A stretch of 64,000 nt of DNA from Piromyces finnis (Eukaryota; Neocallimastigomycota; Neocallimastigomycetes; Neocallimastigales; Neocallimastigaceae). A program made the translations under genes and the position numbers. Shown here piece after piece: positions 24,101 to 34,610 of this stretch; the stretch's first letter is position 1; each line of letters begins with the position of its first letter. The stretch spans positions 124,001 through 188,000 of the forward strand of contig MCFH01000012.1 in the NCBI GenBank assembly GCA_002104945.1, written 5' to 3'. The notes under the pieces are model-generated. The model worked only from the letters and a program-made list of their open reading frames with translations, ran no database searches and was not told the DNA's origin.

Positions 24101-24895
24101 GGGTTGGTACGGCGACCAATTTATCTTTATTAATATCTTTTTCATTATCATTATTACTACATGATTCGTTATCATTATTACATGTTTCATTAATTTTTGT
24201 TACAATACATTTAACTTTTTTATTAAAACTAATATATTCATCATCGCTATCATCTTCATCATTGATGGTTCTAACAAGGCGGCCTTTAACATATTCTTTT
24301 TCTTCATTGTTTGGGACAGAGGGATCTACTTTCGGTTTTTTGGTCAAGCTTCGGTCGAGAACATCATGATCTAACTGATCATTCTTTGACTTCTTTCTTG
24401 GTTTTCTCTTTCTTTTGCCTTTATTACAATGTCTGGCACAATAACCAGAACTAAAAGCGATTTTCTTAGAGTCGTAGAAAGCATTTGGATTATGCTTCTT
24501 TATCCACGGCAAACCAAGAATAACATCAACACCGGGGACTTGTAATCCATAAAGTTGAATTACTTCGAAGTGATTTTTGCAACGGAGCATGCACTTCTCA
24601 GTCCTTTCCCAAACACTAACAACTCCATCACTAACACCAGATACACGGAATGGTTCTACTTTTTCCAAATTAATACCAAGGTCTTCAGCAAGACTTGGAT
24701 TAATGAAATTTAATTCAGAACCGGAATCAATTAAAACCTTAATTTTAACTTCCGAAACTTCATTGGTACTCAAGTAAAAATCCACAAGGTTTAAATCACT
24801 TTTCACTCCCTTGACTCCAACTTTGTAAATTTTTGGATTAACAATTTTTGGAGTCCTTTCTTTAACAATTCTTACACTTTTCTGGGCTTTACTCT
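21117..24895 (-). pseudogene. pol: Chromovirus A pol: protease, RT, RNase H, integrase, chromodomain
   Basis: Makes and integrates the cDNA of element A. Protease motif VLIDSGSELNFI (about 24720). RT with LCIDYRKLNDI, FTKLDLKSAYNLV and YIDDILIYSN (about 23545). RNase H with ETDAS and YTDHKNL. Integrase with an HHCC zinc domain (LHHDSVAAGH...CVTCCKS) and D-D35-E (ISID, IISDRG, TDGQTERVNG). The C-terminus has a chromodomain-like GETFYKLSWKGFDKSTWISE, expected to tether integration to methylated-H3 heterochromatin. One in-frame TAA at 22839-22841 (in LSQR*IRW) splits RT/RNase H from integrase; a C-to-T change of a Gln codon would explain it. The pol frame is open upstream to about 24890 and lies in -1 relative to gag, so a frameshift was needed. 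Confidence 0.9.
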
Positions 24896-25657
24896 ATTAG
24901 GACAATTAAATTTTAAATGTCCCGGTTGTTTACAAAGAAAACATAACCCTTTTTTCTTTTCTTCTTCAAAGTTATCTATGTTTTCATTGTAATTTTTACT
25001 TGATCCTTGAATATTCACATACCTTTTTCGTTTATTCTCTCTACTAATTTTAAATACATCCACATCCATAGGATCATTAGCCCTTCTACCATTAAAATAA
25101 AATTCACTTAAAGAATTCCTTTTCATCATATCTTCAACTAAAATAGTTGAAGAAATCAATTGTTCAATTGAAGTTGGGTTTGATTCAATGAAAGCCAACT
25201 TCTCCCTAAGTGGTGGTAATAAACCTTTCAGAAACATGTAGATTTTTGCGCTATCATTAAAGCTTGAATTTTAGCTAATACGTTGAAACTCGGTAATGTA
25301 ATCTAATACCTGACCAAGTTTCCTTTGGCGAAGATTATCTAATTTTCCGTTAGCTACAACGGTATCGTATCTATAACTGCCAAAATTAGCCTTCAACCTA
25401 TCTACAAATTCATCATAATGGTTTAAAACCCCACTATTATTCTTCATCAACACTGAAGCCCATTCCAAAGGTTTACCAGAAAAGTATAACGAAGTCGACC
25501 TTGACTCGATCTGTATTATACAGTGTCGGTCGAGTACGAAATACCAACTCCACTCTAGTTAAAAATCCATCCAATTCTCTTTGTTTACCAGAAAATGTCG
25601 GTGGAGCATTAATAATGTTCCCGAGTTCCCGGAAACACCCACATTCCTATCACCCAT
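24872..25657 (-). pseudogene. gag: Chromovirus A gag, frameshifted
   Basis: Structural protein that packages the element RNA. The likely start is ATG at 25657 (MGDRNVGVSGNSG). Capsid-like sequence follows (SLYFSGKPLEWASVLMKN, LGQVLDYITEFQ), then the zinc knuckle CFLCKQPGHLKFNC at about 24915 and the stop at 24874-24872. Breaks: frame changes between about 25500 and 25630, and TAA at 25273-25271. The last codons before the stop do not contain a recognisable slippery heptamer. Confidence 0.8.
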
Positions 25658-25765
25658 TTCTAAATTTAAATTTTCAAACTCACTAATTAAATCCTCCAAT
25701 TCAAAATATAATATATAATATAAAATTAAAATGGTTTCTTACTACTATTTCAAGTAAGTAATCTT

Positions 25766-25768
<3 letters not shown>

Positions 25769-25798
<30 letters not shown>
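25769..25798 (-). repeat. Poly-A tract (T30 on the plus strand) in the chromovirus A leader
   Basis: Thirty T in a row on the plus strand, about 110 nt upstream of the gag ATG on the element's coding strand. Elements B and E have A-runs of similar length in the same place. Confidence 0.85.
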
Positions 25799-25802
<4 letters not shown>

Positions 25803-25904
25803 ACACTACTACAATTTATCCTAATACAAAAGTTATTCAAACGCGTTCTGCAAAGTAGTGTCGAACAAGTTTTGTATTACTAATTAATATTGGTTAATTC
25901 TTCT

Positions 25905-26095
25905 TTCTTCTTGCACTCGGTGGTAGTTTCTAATTCTAACCAGTAGTCAAAATTTCTTCTTTCTTCTTATTCGGCGGTAGTTTCCAATTCTAACCAGTAG
26001 TCAAAATTTCTTCTTTCTTCTTATTCGGCGGTAGTTTCCAATTCTAACCAGTAGTTAAAGTTCTTTCTTGCTTTTTGTACCCGGCGGTAGATACC
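25905..26095 (-). repeat. Tandem repeat in the chromovirus A leader
   Basis: About 3.5 copies of a unit of roughly 55-58 nt containing ttctttcttcttattcggcg and gtagtttccaattctaacca, between the 5' LTR and the poly-A tract. The first and last copies have diverged. Leader repeats of this sort are often expansion-prone and may bind host or Gag protein. Confidence 0.8.
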
Positions 26096-26131
26096 CTAAC
26101 GTATTCTCTATCTTCGTTGGGTAATTGTTAT

Positions 26132-26736
26132 TGTAATGTTGAACACTGAAAGAATAGATTAGGATATCTATTCTATTACAATAACACAAAAATTTGAAAA
26201 AATAAAATAAAAAATTGTTTTATAAAATATCTTTTATTATAATAGAATTTTAATAATAACAATTACATCGATAAAATGATGAAAAATATCTTCTATTTAT
26301 ATTTTTCCTAAATACATTTATATTATATTATAATTATTTATTTCTTATATATTATTATTTAAAATCTACACTAAAATCTTAATTATTAATAAATATTTAA
26401 ACTATAACTATTTTTAGTAAAATACAATTGGCAATTCAAATTAAGTACTATTTAATTTGAATATGTGCCCATGTATTATTGATATATTAATCATTTATTA
26501 TTTATCTATTTCTATAAAAAACAATACTAAAACTAGGGATTTAAATTGAGAATATTAATTTACTTGTTAAACATTAAAAATAAATTAATAATTTATTTTG
26601 TTTTAAACTTTAATTATTAATAAATAAATTATGTCTCATTTTCTTTTTCTGAATATAATTTGTGTAACTTAAACAATAATACTTGTGGCTTAAGTTACAT
26701 TAAAGATATCAAACAGAGGCGTTTGGTATCTTTACA
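26132..26736 (-). repeat. 5' LTR of chromovirus A (family 1)
   Basis: 605 nt, almost identical to 20475-21080 (one A fewer in an A-run). The first internal bases on the coding strand are ATAACAATTACCC, with no TGG-type tRNA primer site, so priming may differ from the usual tRNA 3'-end mechanism. Confidence 0.92.
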
Positions 26737-26894
26737 TATTACTATTGATAATGAAAAAAAAGATAGATAAAAAACACAAATTATTATTTGATAATGTACA
26801 AAAATCTTTAAAATATATTATAAATGAAATAATTACATCAAAGGTATTAAATAAAAACATTAATAAGGAAGAATTAGAAAAGCTTATTGAAAAA

Positions 26895-27493
26895 AACAAA
26901 CACTAAAAGAATAGATTAGGATGTCTATTCTATTACAATAACACTAAAATTAAATAAATAAAAATAAAAATTGTTTTTAAAAATATCTTTATTATAATAG
27001 AAATTTATTAATAACAATTACATCGATAAAATAATGAAAGATATCTTCTATTTATATTTTTCCTAAATACATTTACATTATATTATAATTATTTATTTCT
27101 TATATATTATTATTTAAAATCTACACTAAAATCTTAATTATTAATAAATATTTAAACTATAACTATTTTTAGTAAAATACAATTGGCAATTCAAATTAAG
27201 TACTATTTAATTTGAATATGTGCCCATGTATTATTGATATATTAATCATTTATTATTTATCTATTTCTATAAAAAAACAATACTAAAACTAGGGATTTAA
27301 ATTGAGAATATTAATTTACTTGTTAAACATTAAAAATAAATTAATAATTTATTTTGTTTTAAACTTTAATTATTAATAAATAAATTATGTCCCATTTTCT
27401 TTTTCTGTAATATAATTCGTGTAACTTAAACAATAATATTTATGGCTTAAGTTACATTAGAGATATCAATTTGTGGCGTTTGATATCTTTACA
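26895..27493 (+). repeat. Family-1 LTR, 5' end eroded
   Basis: Matches chromovirus A LTRs from the agaatagattagg motif to the terminal hairpin and TTTACA at 27493. The first bases (TGTAAT...) are lost. More diverged than the A pair, so an older insertion. Confidence 0.85.
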
Positions 27494-27811
27494 ATGATCC
27501 ACATATTATGAATGGAATTAATTTAAAATTTTAACTATTCCAAATCATTAAATTTGAAATAATGGATAATTTCAAAAAGTACGCAGTTTATAGAAAGTTT
27601 TACAAAAAAAAATTGAATCAAAAAAAAAAAATAATTTTAAAAATATATATATATATAATAAAATAAAAGATAATAAAAATCATTATTAAAAATATATATA
27701 CCTATTAATAAAGAAACATTACTATTATTTAAAATCATAATATCTTATTAGAAACGTAACAATTTGCTACAGGCCTCAACTTAATTGGTTTCTCTGTTGT
27801 AGTTTCAATGG
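27494..27811 (-). pseudogene. Chimeric remnant: gypsy RT N-terminus joined to the Rep 3' end
   Basis: Reading leftward from 27811: SIETTTEKPIKLRP, which matches the RT entry of element B (TTTNKPIKLKPYKL), then from about 27767 a sequence homologous to the last Rep codons and 3' flank (taataagatattatgatttt and on to gaattaatttaaaattttaa). The RT piece continues the relic B2 frame broken off at 59842, so this is the far side of B2. The junction of B2 with the Rep tail is near 27767. Confidence 0.65.
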
Positions 27812-28180
27812 AATGTTGTCACGGATACTAGTGGAATCTACAATTTCAAGACCACTTGAAATCGTGAAATTACGTTTAAAATAACAAAAAATTAATTATC
27901 AAATTTTAAAAAATATAAAACGATATTGAAGAACATCAGAAATATTAAAAATTCAATTAAAGACCTTAACCCTTTCAGAAATTATTATAAATACTTTTAA
28001 CCCTTAAGGTCATGATTTAATATCAGAAAACAATCGTAACTCCATAACCAATTGTGCTTTTTGGATAATAATATTTTTGCTGAAACCACGCTTGCTAGGA
28101 AGCCATGCTCGAGAACCACAACATATGTTAATATGGGCATTGTAACGTATAAAGGTTTTGTACCTTTTCACCAAAATTGT

Positions 28181-28993
28181 TGATATAATTTGATAATAAT
28201 CTTAATTTTGAATTTTACTTCAAAAAGTGATTATTATATTATATCTTTTGTTATAACTATATAAGTTATATTGATTAAGATTTAAAATCGTTTTTATAAA
28301 AATTAATAAAATTGTTTTGTTAAAACACTAAATGGTTTTATTAGAAACACTTGTTTTTCTAATATTTAAATATTTAAAATTTTTTATTTATTTAAGTATA
28401 AAAGTGATTATTAAAATTATAAAATATTAATCTAACTATATAATATTTCTTTATTAATAGTAATAGTGATGATTAAAATAAGAATATTTACATGTATTTA
28501 TATTTTCTTTTAAATTTAAACTATTTACATTAAAACAATAAAATTAATAACTATTTACAATAAAAGTAATAAAAGTAATTAGAAATAACAATAAAAGAAA
28601 TAATTAAAAGTTAAAGAATATAAAAAGTTGTTTATTTTACAATTAATTAAAGTAATGATTATTTTTAATGTTTTAATAAAGGTGTTTAATTATATTATTT
28701 TATAACATGAATTATTATATTTGTTTACTTTTAAAGTGTAATTTACTAAAGAAGTTATTAAATATTTAATTTAACAATTAATTTAACAAAAGTTATATAT
28801 TTTGATCTCGATTAATTAAAGTTTATTATTTTCTTTCAATAATCAAAATATATGCAGTGTTTAGGATTAATTTTATTTAAGAATTTTGGTAAAGTACTTA
28901 ATTAAACTATAACTTGTTTTAAGTTACTTTTAGGGTTAACTTAAAAATCAGGTTTAATAATAATTTTATATTTATTAATTTCATTATTTATCA
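28181..28993 (-). repeat. 3' LTR of element B
   Basis: 813 nt, TGATATAATTTG...ATTATTTATCA, uninterrupted, giving the reference for reading the broken 5' LTR at 36582-43887. The purine-rich AAAAGGCCGAGAAAC abuts it on the coding strand. Confidence 0.9.
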
Positions 28994-29006
28994 GTTTCTC
29001 GGCCTT

Positions 29007-31063
29007 TTAAGAATTAACTTCGTCCCTTGAAGTTAAATTTTGTTCTGGTAGAACGTAAAAAAAAATATTTTTAATATGTACATTTCTATCAAGTAGTTTT
29101 CCTGTATGTGGATCTTCAAGTACAACAGTATTAAATTTTTGTTTATTAACAACTTTATAAGAACCATAAAAATAAGGATTTAATTTACTTCTTCCTATTA
29201 ATCTTATCATAACATAATCACCCAGTTTATAAGTCTTCTTTAAAGCTTTGGATAAACCTATTCTATGTTCCCAATATTGATTAGCATGATTAGAATATTC
29301 AGCAGCTTGTTTTACCCAATTTTGATGCCTTAAAAATCTTCTAAAAATATATTCTTCTTCTGTTTCATTAGGATCTTTATAAATATCGGGAAACATTATT
29401 TCTAATGGCCATGTGTCTCTTCTACCATATAATAATTCGAAACTACTAAACTTTGTTTTTGAATTTTTGGTAGTTCTAAGTGACCATAATGCAGATGGTA
29501 GATATTCATCCCATTCAGATTCATTTTCAATTAAGAGTCTTAAAGTTTTTCCTATTTCTTTGTTTCTATTCTCAATCATACCATTAGATTGTGGGTGATG
29601 AGGAGAAACAAAATGAACCCATGATCCATATAAATCAATCATCATTTTAGTAATATCAGAAATAAATGAACTTCCATTATCAGTAACAATTATTTCTGGT
29701 GGACCATGTCTTGTTATTACTTCTATTAAAAATTTTATTACTTCTTCTGATTTCATATTTGGAATTGCTTTAGCTTCAACCCATTTAGTGAAATAATCAA
29801 CAAGGGTAATAATATAAGAATTTCCATGTTTAGTAAGTGGTAATGGACCAACTATATCTAATCCAACTCTAGTAAATGGTTGTTCAATTGGGGTTATATT
29901 ATCTTCAGTATTTTTAGGTAAAGGCTTAGGTCTACAAAGTTGACATTTTCTACAGGACTTTACCCACATTCTAACATCATTCCAAATACCAGGCCAATAA
30001 TAAGATTTTAAAATTCTATTTGTGGTCTTTTCAGCACCTTCATGACCAACAGAATGAGCACGACTAATAATATCTTGTTTATCTTCATTTTTGTAAATAA
30101 CTTTAAGATATAATTCATCTTTTTTATAATAAAGAGTATTATCAACAACTTGATAATTTTTAGTAAAATATTTTTTTATTCCTTCAGGTAGGTCTAAATC
30201 TCTTGGATTAAAATCAGACAAAATTGCATAAGCACAATTTACTATTTCATCAGAATTTTTAGAAGGTAATCTTGAAAGGGCATCAGCAAAAACATTTTTC
30301 TTTCCTTTATCATATTTTAATTCAATTTTATATTTATTAAATTCTTCAATCCATCTTGCATGTCTACCTTTTGATGGAATATTCTTTTTATAAAATCCCA
30401 GTAATGGTTTATGATCAGTAATTAATATGGTAGGATTTTTATTACTTATAATATATTGACGAAATTGTAGAATTGCATAATAAATAGCTAATCCTTCAAG
30501 GTCAGTAACAGAATAATTCTTTTCTGAAGTAGATAAAGTACGACTAATACAACAAATTGGATGTTCCAATTTGTCCCCCTCCACCTGTAAGAGTACAGCA
30601 CCAATGCCATTAGTTGATGCATCAGTACGAATAATAAATTCTTTATTAAAATCAGGATAACTTAAAATAGGATCACTTAATAGACATTGTCGGATATCTT
30701 CAAAAGCATTATTACATTCTTGTGACCAAATATATTCTTGGTCTTTCTTTAATAAATTAAAAAGAGAGCTTGCTCTAATAGAAAAATTTTGAATAAATTT
30801 GCGGTAGTAACTAGCTAAACCTAGGAATGATCTTAATTCATTAACATTTCTTGGAGCATTCCATAAAGCAATACTTTGAACTTTAGAAGGAACAGTTTTT
30901 AATCCGTTAGGTGTAAGTACATGTCCTAGTACTTCTACCTTTTCTTGAAAGAATTTACATTTTTGTAAATTAAGAGAAAGATTATATTTAGATAATATTT
31001 CAAAAACTTGTTGCAAATGATAAAGATGTTCTTCTGGTGATTTAGAATAAACAACAATATCAT
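29007..31063 (-). pseudogene. pol: Element B pol, 3' part: RT end, RNase H, integrase
   Basis: Begins at the RT catalytic motif, IDDIVVYSKSPEEH, immediately left of a solo LTR. Then RNase H (RTDAST, ITDHKPLLGFY), the integrase zinc domain (HSVGHEGAEKT...CRKCQLCRP), and D-D35-E core (VGLDIVGPL, IIVTDNGSSF, SNGMIENRNKEIG), ending with a short basic C-terminal domain (VIRLIGRSKLNPYFYGSYKV-type) and no chromodomain. Apart from the LTR insertion this half is fully open for over 680 codons, so B was damaged recently. Confidence 0.92.
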
Positions 31064-31068
31064 CAATG

Positions 31069-31856
31069 TGTAAAAGTATAAAATTTAAAACAGATTTCAT
31101 ACTTAAAACAAAACAATTTTTATTAACACAAAAATAAAAAAATAAAACATTAAATTTTTATTTTAAGAAAACATTTTATTTAAACTCTTAAAAATATTAT
31201 TAGCTATATAATAGTTAATAATTAAAAAATTGAAAATAACAATTACATCGATTTAACAAATAAAAATTACATGTATTTATATTTTTTCATAATTATATTC
31301 TAATATATTATTCTATTTAAATAAACATATATTTAATATAAAATAAACAAAACTAATTTAATTAAATAATAAAATAACAGAACTAAACTAAACTAATTCA
31401 TTATACTTTTAATTCAATTTGAGTAAACTCAAAATTGAATAAAGCCCATGTATTTTCTATAAATTAATTTAATATTATCAATACTATTCTTAATATATTT
31501 CCTATTGAAATATAAATAAATCTATTTTTAAAACTAAGTTAAAATTATTAAACTATTCTAAATTTAAATAAAAAAGTATAATCTATTCTAAAATTATATA
31601 AAAAGTATTTAAAAAATATTTTAATTATTTTAAATATTTGAAATATTTAAATTTAATTAAAATTCTTTTATTCCTTAAATTTAAATATTTATCTTAATTT
31701 AAATTTTACGGAATTATTATAAAATAATTTATTATTAAATTATTCCATAAAATTTACTCAAAAATTTTATAATCAGTTTTACTAAATATTAATTTATTAT
31801 TTAATAATTAATAATTAATTATTAAATAATCTAAAGATATATATTATATCTTTACA
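31069..31856 (+). mobile_element. Family-2 solo LTR inserted in the RT active-site codons of B
   Basis: 788 nt, TGTAAAAGTATAAA...TATCTTTACA, TSD CAATG (31064-31068 and 31857-31861). The duplicated bases belong to the codons of the F/Y-I-D-D motif. Close to 10362-11162, which has the same TSD sequence. Confidence 0.94.
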
Positions 31857-31861
31857 CAATG

Positions 31862-33651
31862 AAAACAAAAAGACATTTACCAATTAATGGTAAGAGAATC
31901 CTATTCATTTCTCGCTAGAAAGTAGCGGGAGCATTAGTTAAACCAAATGGCAATACTTTAAAATTATAATTACCAAATTTTGTTGTAAAAGCAGTTTTTT
32001 CAATATCATTTGGGTTCATAGGAATTTGGTGGTAGCCAGAATATAAATCTAAAGCAGAAAATATTTTTGCACCATTAACAGAAGATATTAATTCATCAAT
32101 AAAAGGAAATGCATAAGAATCCTTAATAGTAATTTCATTAAGTCTTCTATAATCAATACACATTCTCCATTTACCATTTTTCTTTTGTACAAGTAAAACT
32201 GGAAATGACCATGGAGAGTGAGAAGGAGTAATTAAACCTTTATCAAGTAATGAAAGAATTTCACTTTTTAAAATATCAGCATGTTCCTTAGATAATTTAT
32301 AAGGTTTTAATTTTATTGGTTTATTAGTAGTAGTAATTATAGAATGAGGTTCTAAATCCGCAGTAGTTAATTGAGACATTGATGTAGCCATACAATTTTT
32401 ATATTTATTTATAATGTGTTCAAATTTTGATTTAATATTATCAGGTGTTGAATTTAAGATTTCTTTTAACGTATCTTGAAATTCTTGGTTTTCTTCTTTT
32501 GAAATAATTATAGAATTCATTAAGGGAATATCATTAGCATCATTATCATTACTATTGATAATGTTTGTAATTTTCTTTAAACCTTTTTTTGTTTTCTGGT
32601 ATATATAATCATCATCAGGTTCAATAAATAAACGGTATTTCTTTTGAATACCTCTTCCAAAAATTATATCAAAGTATGGATTACTTTGTTCAATAATATA
32701 AAATTTTTCTAAAATAGTACAACAATTATTAATATTTATTTTTAAAGTAGTAAAAACATTTGTAGGAACAGTAGTACCATTAGCAATAGTTATATTTTGT
32801 TCCTCATCACTTTTTTCAATATTTTTATTTAATAGTTTATTAAAACCATTTGTAGTAATGATATTGACATTTGCGCCAGTATCATAAAGAATTTTTAAAT
32901 ATTTTCCATCTATATCACCAATTATTAATGGAATATTAGAGTTATTAAAGGAGTACATCACTTTTTCAACTTTAGGTTTACATCCTTGTTCTAATTCTTT
33001 TCTAAGTGATGGACTAGCAGAAAGTAATTGGGAAAGACTTATTTTTGGATATAAATTATTTGCTTCTTTAATTATACTAAATTTATCTTTGGTTTTTAAC
33101 ATTTGTATTTCTGTCATATTTCTTTTTGTGGTTACTTTGGTTTTGACAGAATTTTTCTTTACTTTTACATCACTTGTTTCATTATTATTTTTAAAAGTTT
33201 CTTCATTGGTAGAATCATTAGAGTTATTAATTTCAATAGGTTGGATATGTTCTTTTGTATTAGTAACTTCTTCTAAAGGTATTTCATTTGTATTATTTTG
33301 TTCTTCTTCACTTTCTATTTCTATTTCTTCATTTGGGGTTTCTTCCATAACTTCATCTTTATCTTCGCTAATTTTTCTTCTACGAGTATCTCTAATAGCC
33401 TTCTTTTGTTGTTTTAAATTCCTAATATTAGGTTGGTTAAGTATTGAGGGTTTGACAATACTTTTATTATTTGGTGATATTTTATTTTTATCTAATGTTT
33501 TAACATTTATTTTCTTCTTTTGAGCCGCATTAATAGAATAATTATTTTCATTAGAGATATTGGAATTTATTTGTGCTTCTTGTGTATTTTGTGAACTATT
33601 TGCAATTTTAGTTTTTATGGGAGATTGCTTACTCCCATTATTTAGTTTAAA
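31862..33651 (-). pseudogene. pol: Element B pol, 5' part: acidic linker, protease, RT
   Basis: Reached from gag by -1 frameshift at 33645-33651. A charged linker (KKKINVKTLDKNK; EETPNEEIEIESEEEQNN), then protease KILYDTGANVNII (about 32885), then RT: PIKLKPYKLSKEHADILK, KWRMCIDYRRLNEI and LPFGLTNAPATF. A TAG at 31917-31915 directly after NAPATF truncates it; C-to-T in a Gln codon would explain this. The frame then continues REMNRILLPLIGK to the solo LTR. Confidence 0.9.
33618..33651 (-). promoter_or_regulatory. Programmed -1 frameshift cassette of element B
   Basis: On the coding strand: slippery heptamer T TTA AAC (33651-33645), the gag stop TAA directly after it, a 7-nt spacer, then stem TGGGAG (33637-33632), 8-nt loop and stem CTCCCA (33623-33618). 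Pol is open in the -1 frame from the heptamer on. Heptamer phase, spacer and hairpin fit the standard simultaneous-slippage model. Confidence 0.85.
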
Positions 33652-34610
33652 TGATTGTATTCGTCATCTAATTCTGGACAATCATCCGTAGTATGACCTA
33701 TTCTTTTACAATTTAAGCAAACATTAATTTTTAGGTCCGCAAGCTTTTGAGTTATTTCTTTTAACTCATCATCATTATTTTGTGGGTATTTTAAGGTACT
33801 TTTTCTTTGCTCAACGTTTTGATTAATATTATTAAATCTTGAATAATTATTGTTATCATTATTGTAGTTATTATTTTGAATATTACTATTATAATTATTA
33901 TTTCTGTAGTTATTAGTATAATTTCTATTATTATAATTTTTAAAACTATTTTGAGTAGTGTTATTGTTATTCATTCGGTTATAACTATTAAAATTATTTG
34001 AATATGCTCTATCATTATTTCTTTGAGCATTATTATCATTTGGAGACCTTCTAGAACTAATGGAAGTTCTTATTTTTGGTCTATTTTCTTCAACTATATT
34101 GAAAATTTTCTCTTTCTTAATAGTAATGTTTCTGGCTTCTTCTAAACTTTTTGGTTCAGCTTCTAAAAGTGCTTCGTAAGTTTTAGTAAGGTTTCTAAAA
34201 GCATTAATATAGTAGGACAATATGATTTCATTTGACATTTTTAAGTTTGTTTTATTTATTAAAGAGTCAAATTTAATATTGAATTCAGATACACTTTCAT
34301 TTTTCTTTATTGTAATAGTAGACAATTCTAATAATCTAGAATTCTTTGGTACTGAACCTTTAAAATGACTTTTAAGGTTTTTGATGATGGTATTATAATC
34401 ATCTGGTGTTTCTTTATTTAATGCATTAACTACAATTGTTCTAGCTGTACCTGTAGTTAATGATATAAGGTATTCTAACTTTTCTTGTTCTGGTACCTTA
34501 TATAAATTACACCAATGTTTAAAAGAAAATTCCCAATCATCAAATTCAACCTTTGTTGAACCCAAAATAGGTATTCTATTAAAGGTAATACCTTTAGTAG
34601 TATTATCCAT
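33642..34610 (-). CDS. gag: Element B Gag
   Basis: 322 codons, intact, ATG at 34610 (MDNTTKGITFNRIPILGSTK). Particle-forming protein. The capsid-like N-terminal two thirds include WEFSFKHWCNLYKVPEQEKL and SVSEFNIKFDSLINKTN. A very Asn-rich, Arg-containing stretch at about residues 190-270 follows, then the zinc knuckle CLNCKRIGHTTDDC near the C-terminus. It ends ...YNHLN* within the frameshift cassette. It is the 5' gene of a gag-pol pair and its stop codon is part of the recoding signal. Confidence 0.88.
   Translation of the reverse strand: MDNTTKGITFNRIPILGSTKVEFDDWEFSFKHWCNLYKVPEQEKLEYLISLTTGTARTIVVNALNKETPDDYNTIIKNLKSHFKGSVPKNSRLLELSTITIKKNESVSEFNIKFDSLINKTNLKMSNEIILSYYINAFRNLTKTYEALLEAEPKSLEEARNITIKKEKIFNIVEENRPKIRTSISSRRSPNDNNAQRNNDRAYSNNFNSYNRMNNNNTTQNSFKNYNNRNYTNNYRNNNYNSNIQNNNYNNDNNNYSRFNNINQNVEQRKSTLKYPQNNDDELKEITQKLADLKINVCLNCKRIGHTTDDCPELDDEYNHLN

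Larger units (their letters stand above)
20475..26736 (-). mobile_element. Ty3/gypsy chromovirus A, full length, inactive
   Basis: 6.26 kb bounded by LTRs 20475-21080 and 26132-26736 and the TSD TATTA (20470-20474 and 26737-26741). Order on the minus strand: LTR, leader with repeats and poly-A, gag, protease, RT, RNase H, integrase, chromodomain, LTR. The purine tract AGAGAGAGAGA abuts the 3' LTR. LTRs differ only by an indel and perhaps a few bases, so the insertion is fairly recent. Even so, gag is frameshifted and gag and pol each carry an in-frame TAA, so this copy could not move by itself. Confidence 0.95.

Noticed and set aside
24872-24895. Slippery frameshift site in chromovirus A gag
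   Set aside because: Pol lies in -1, but no XXXYYYZ heptamer occurs in phase between the pol-frame stops and the gag stop, and no hairpin follows; this copy may have lost it.
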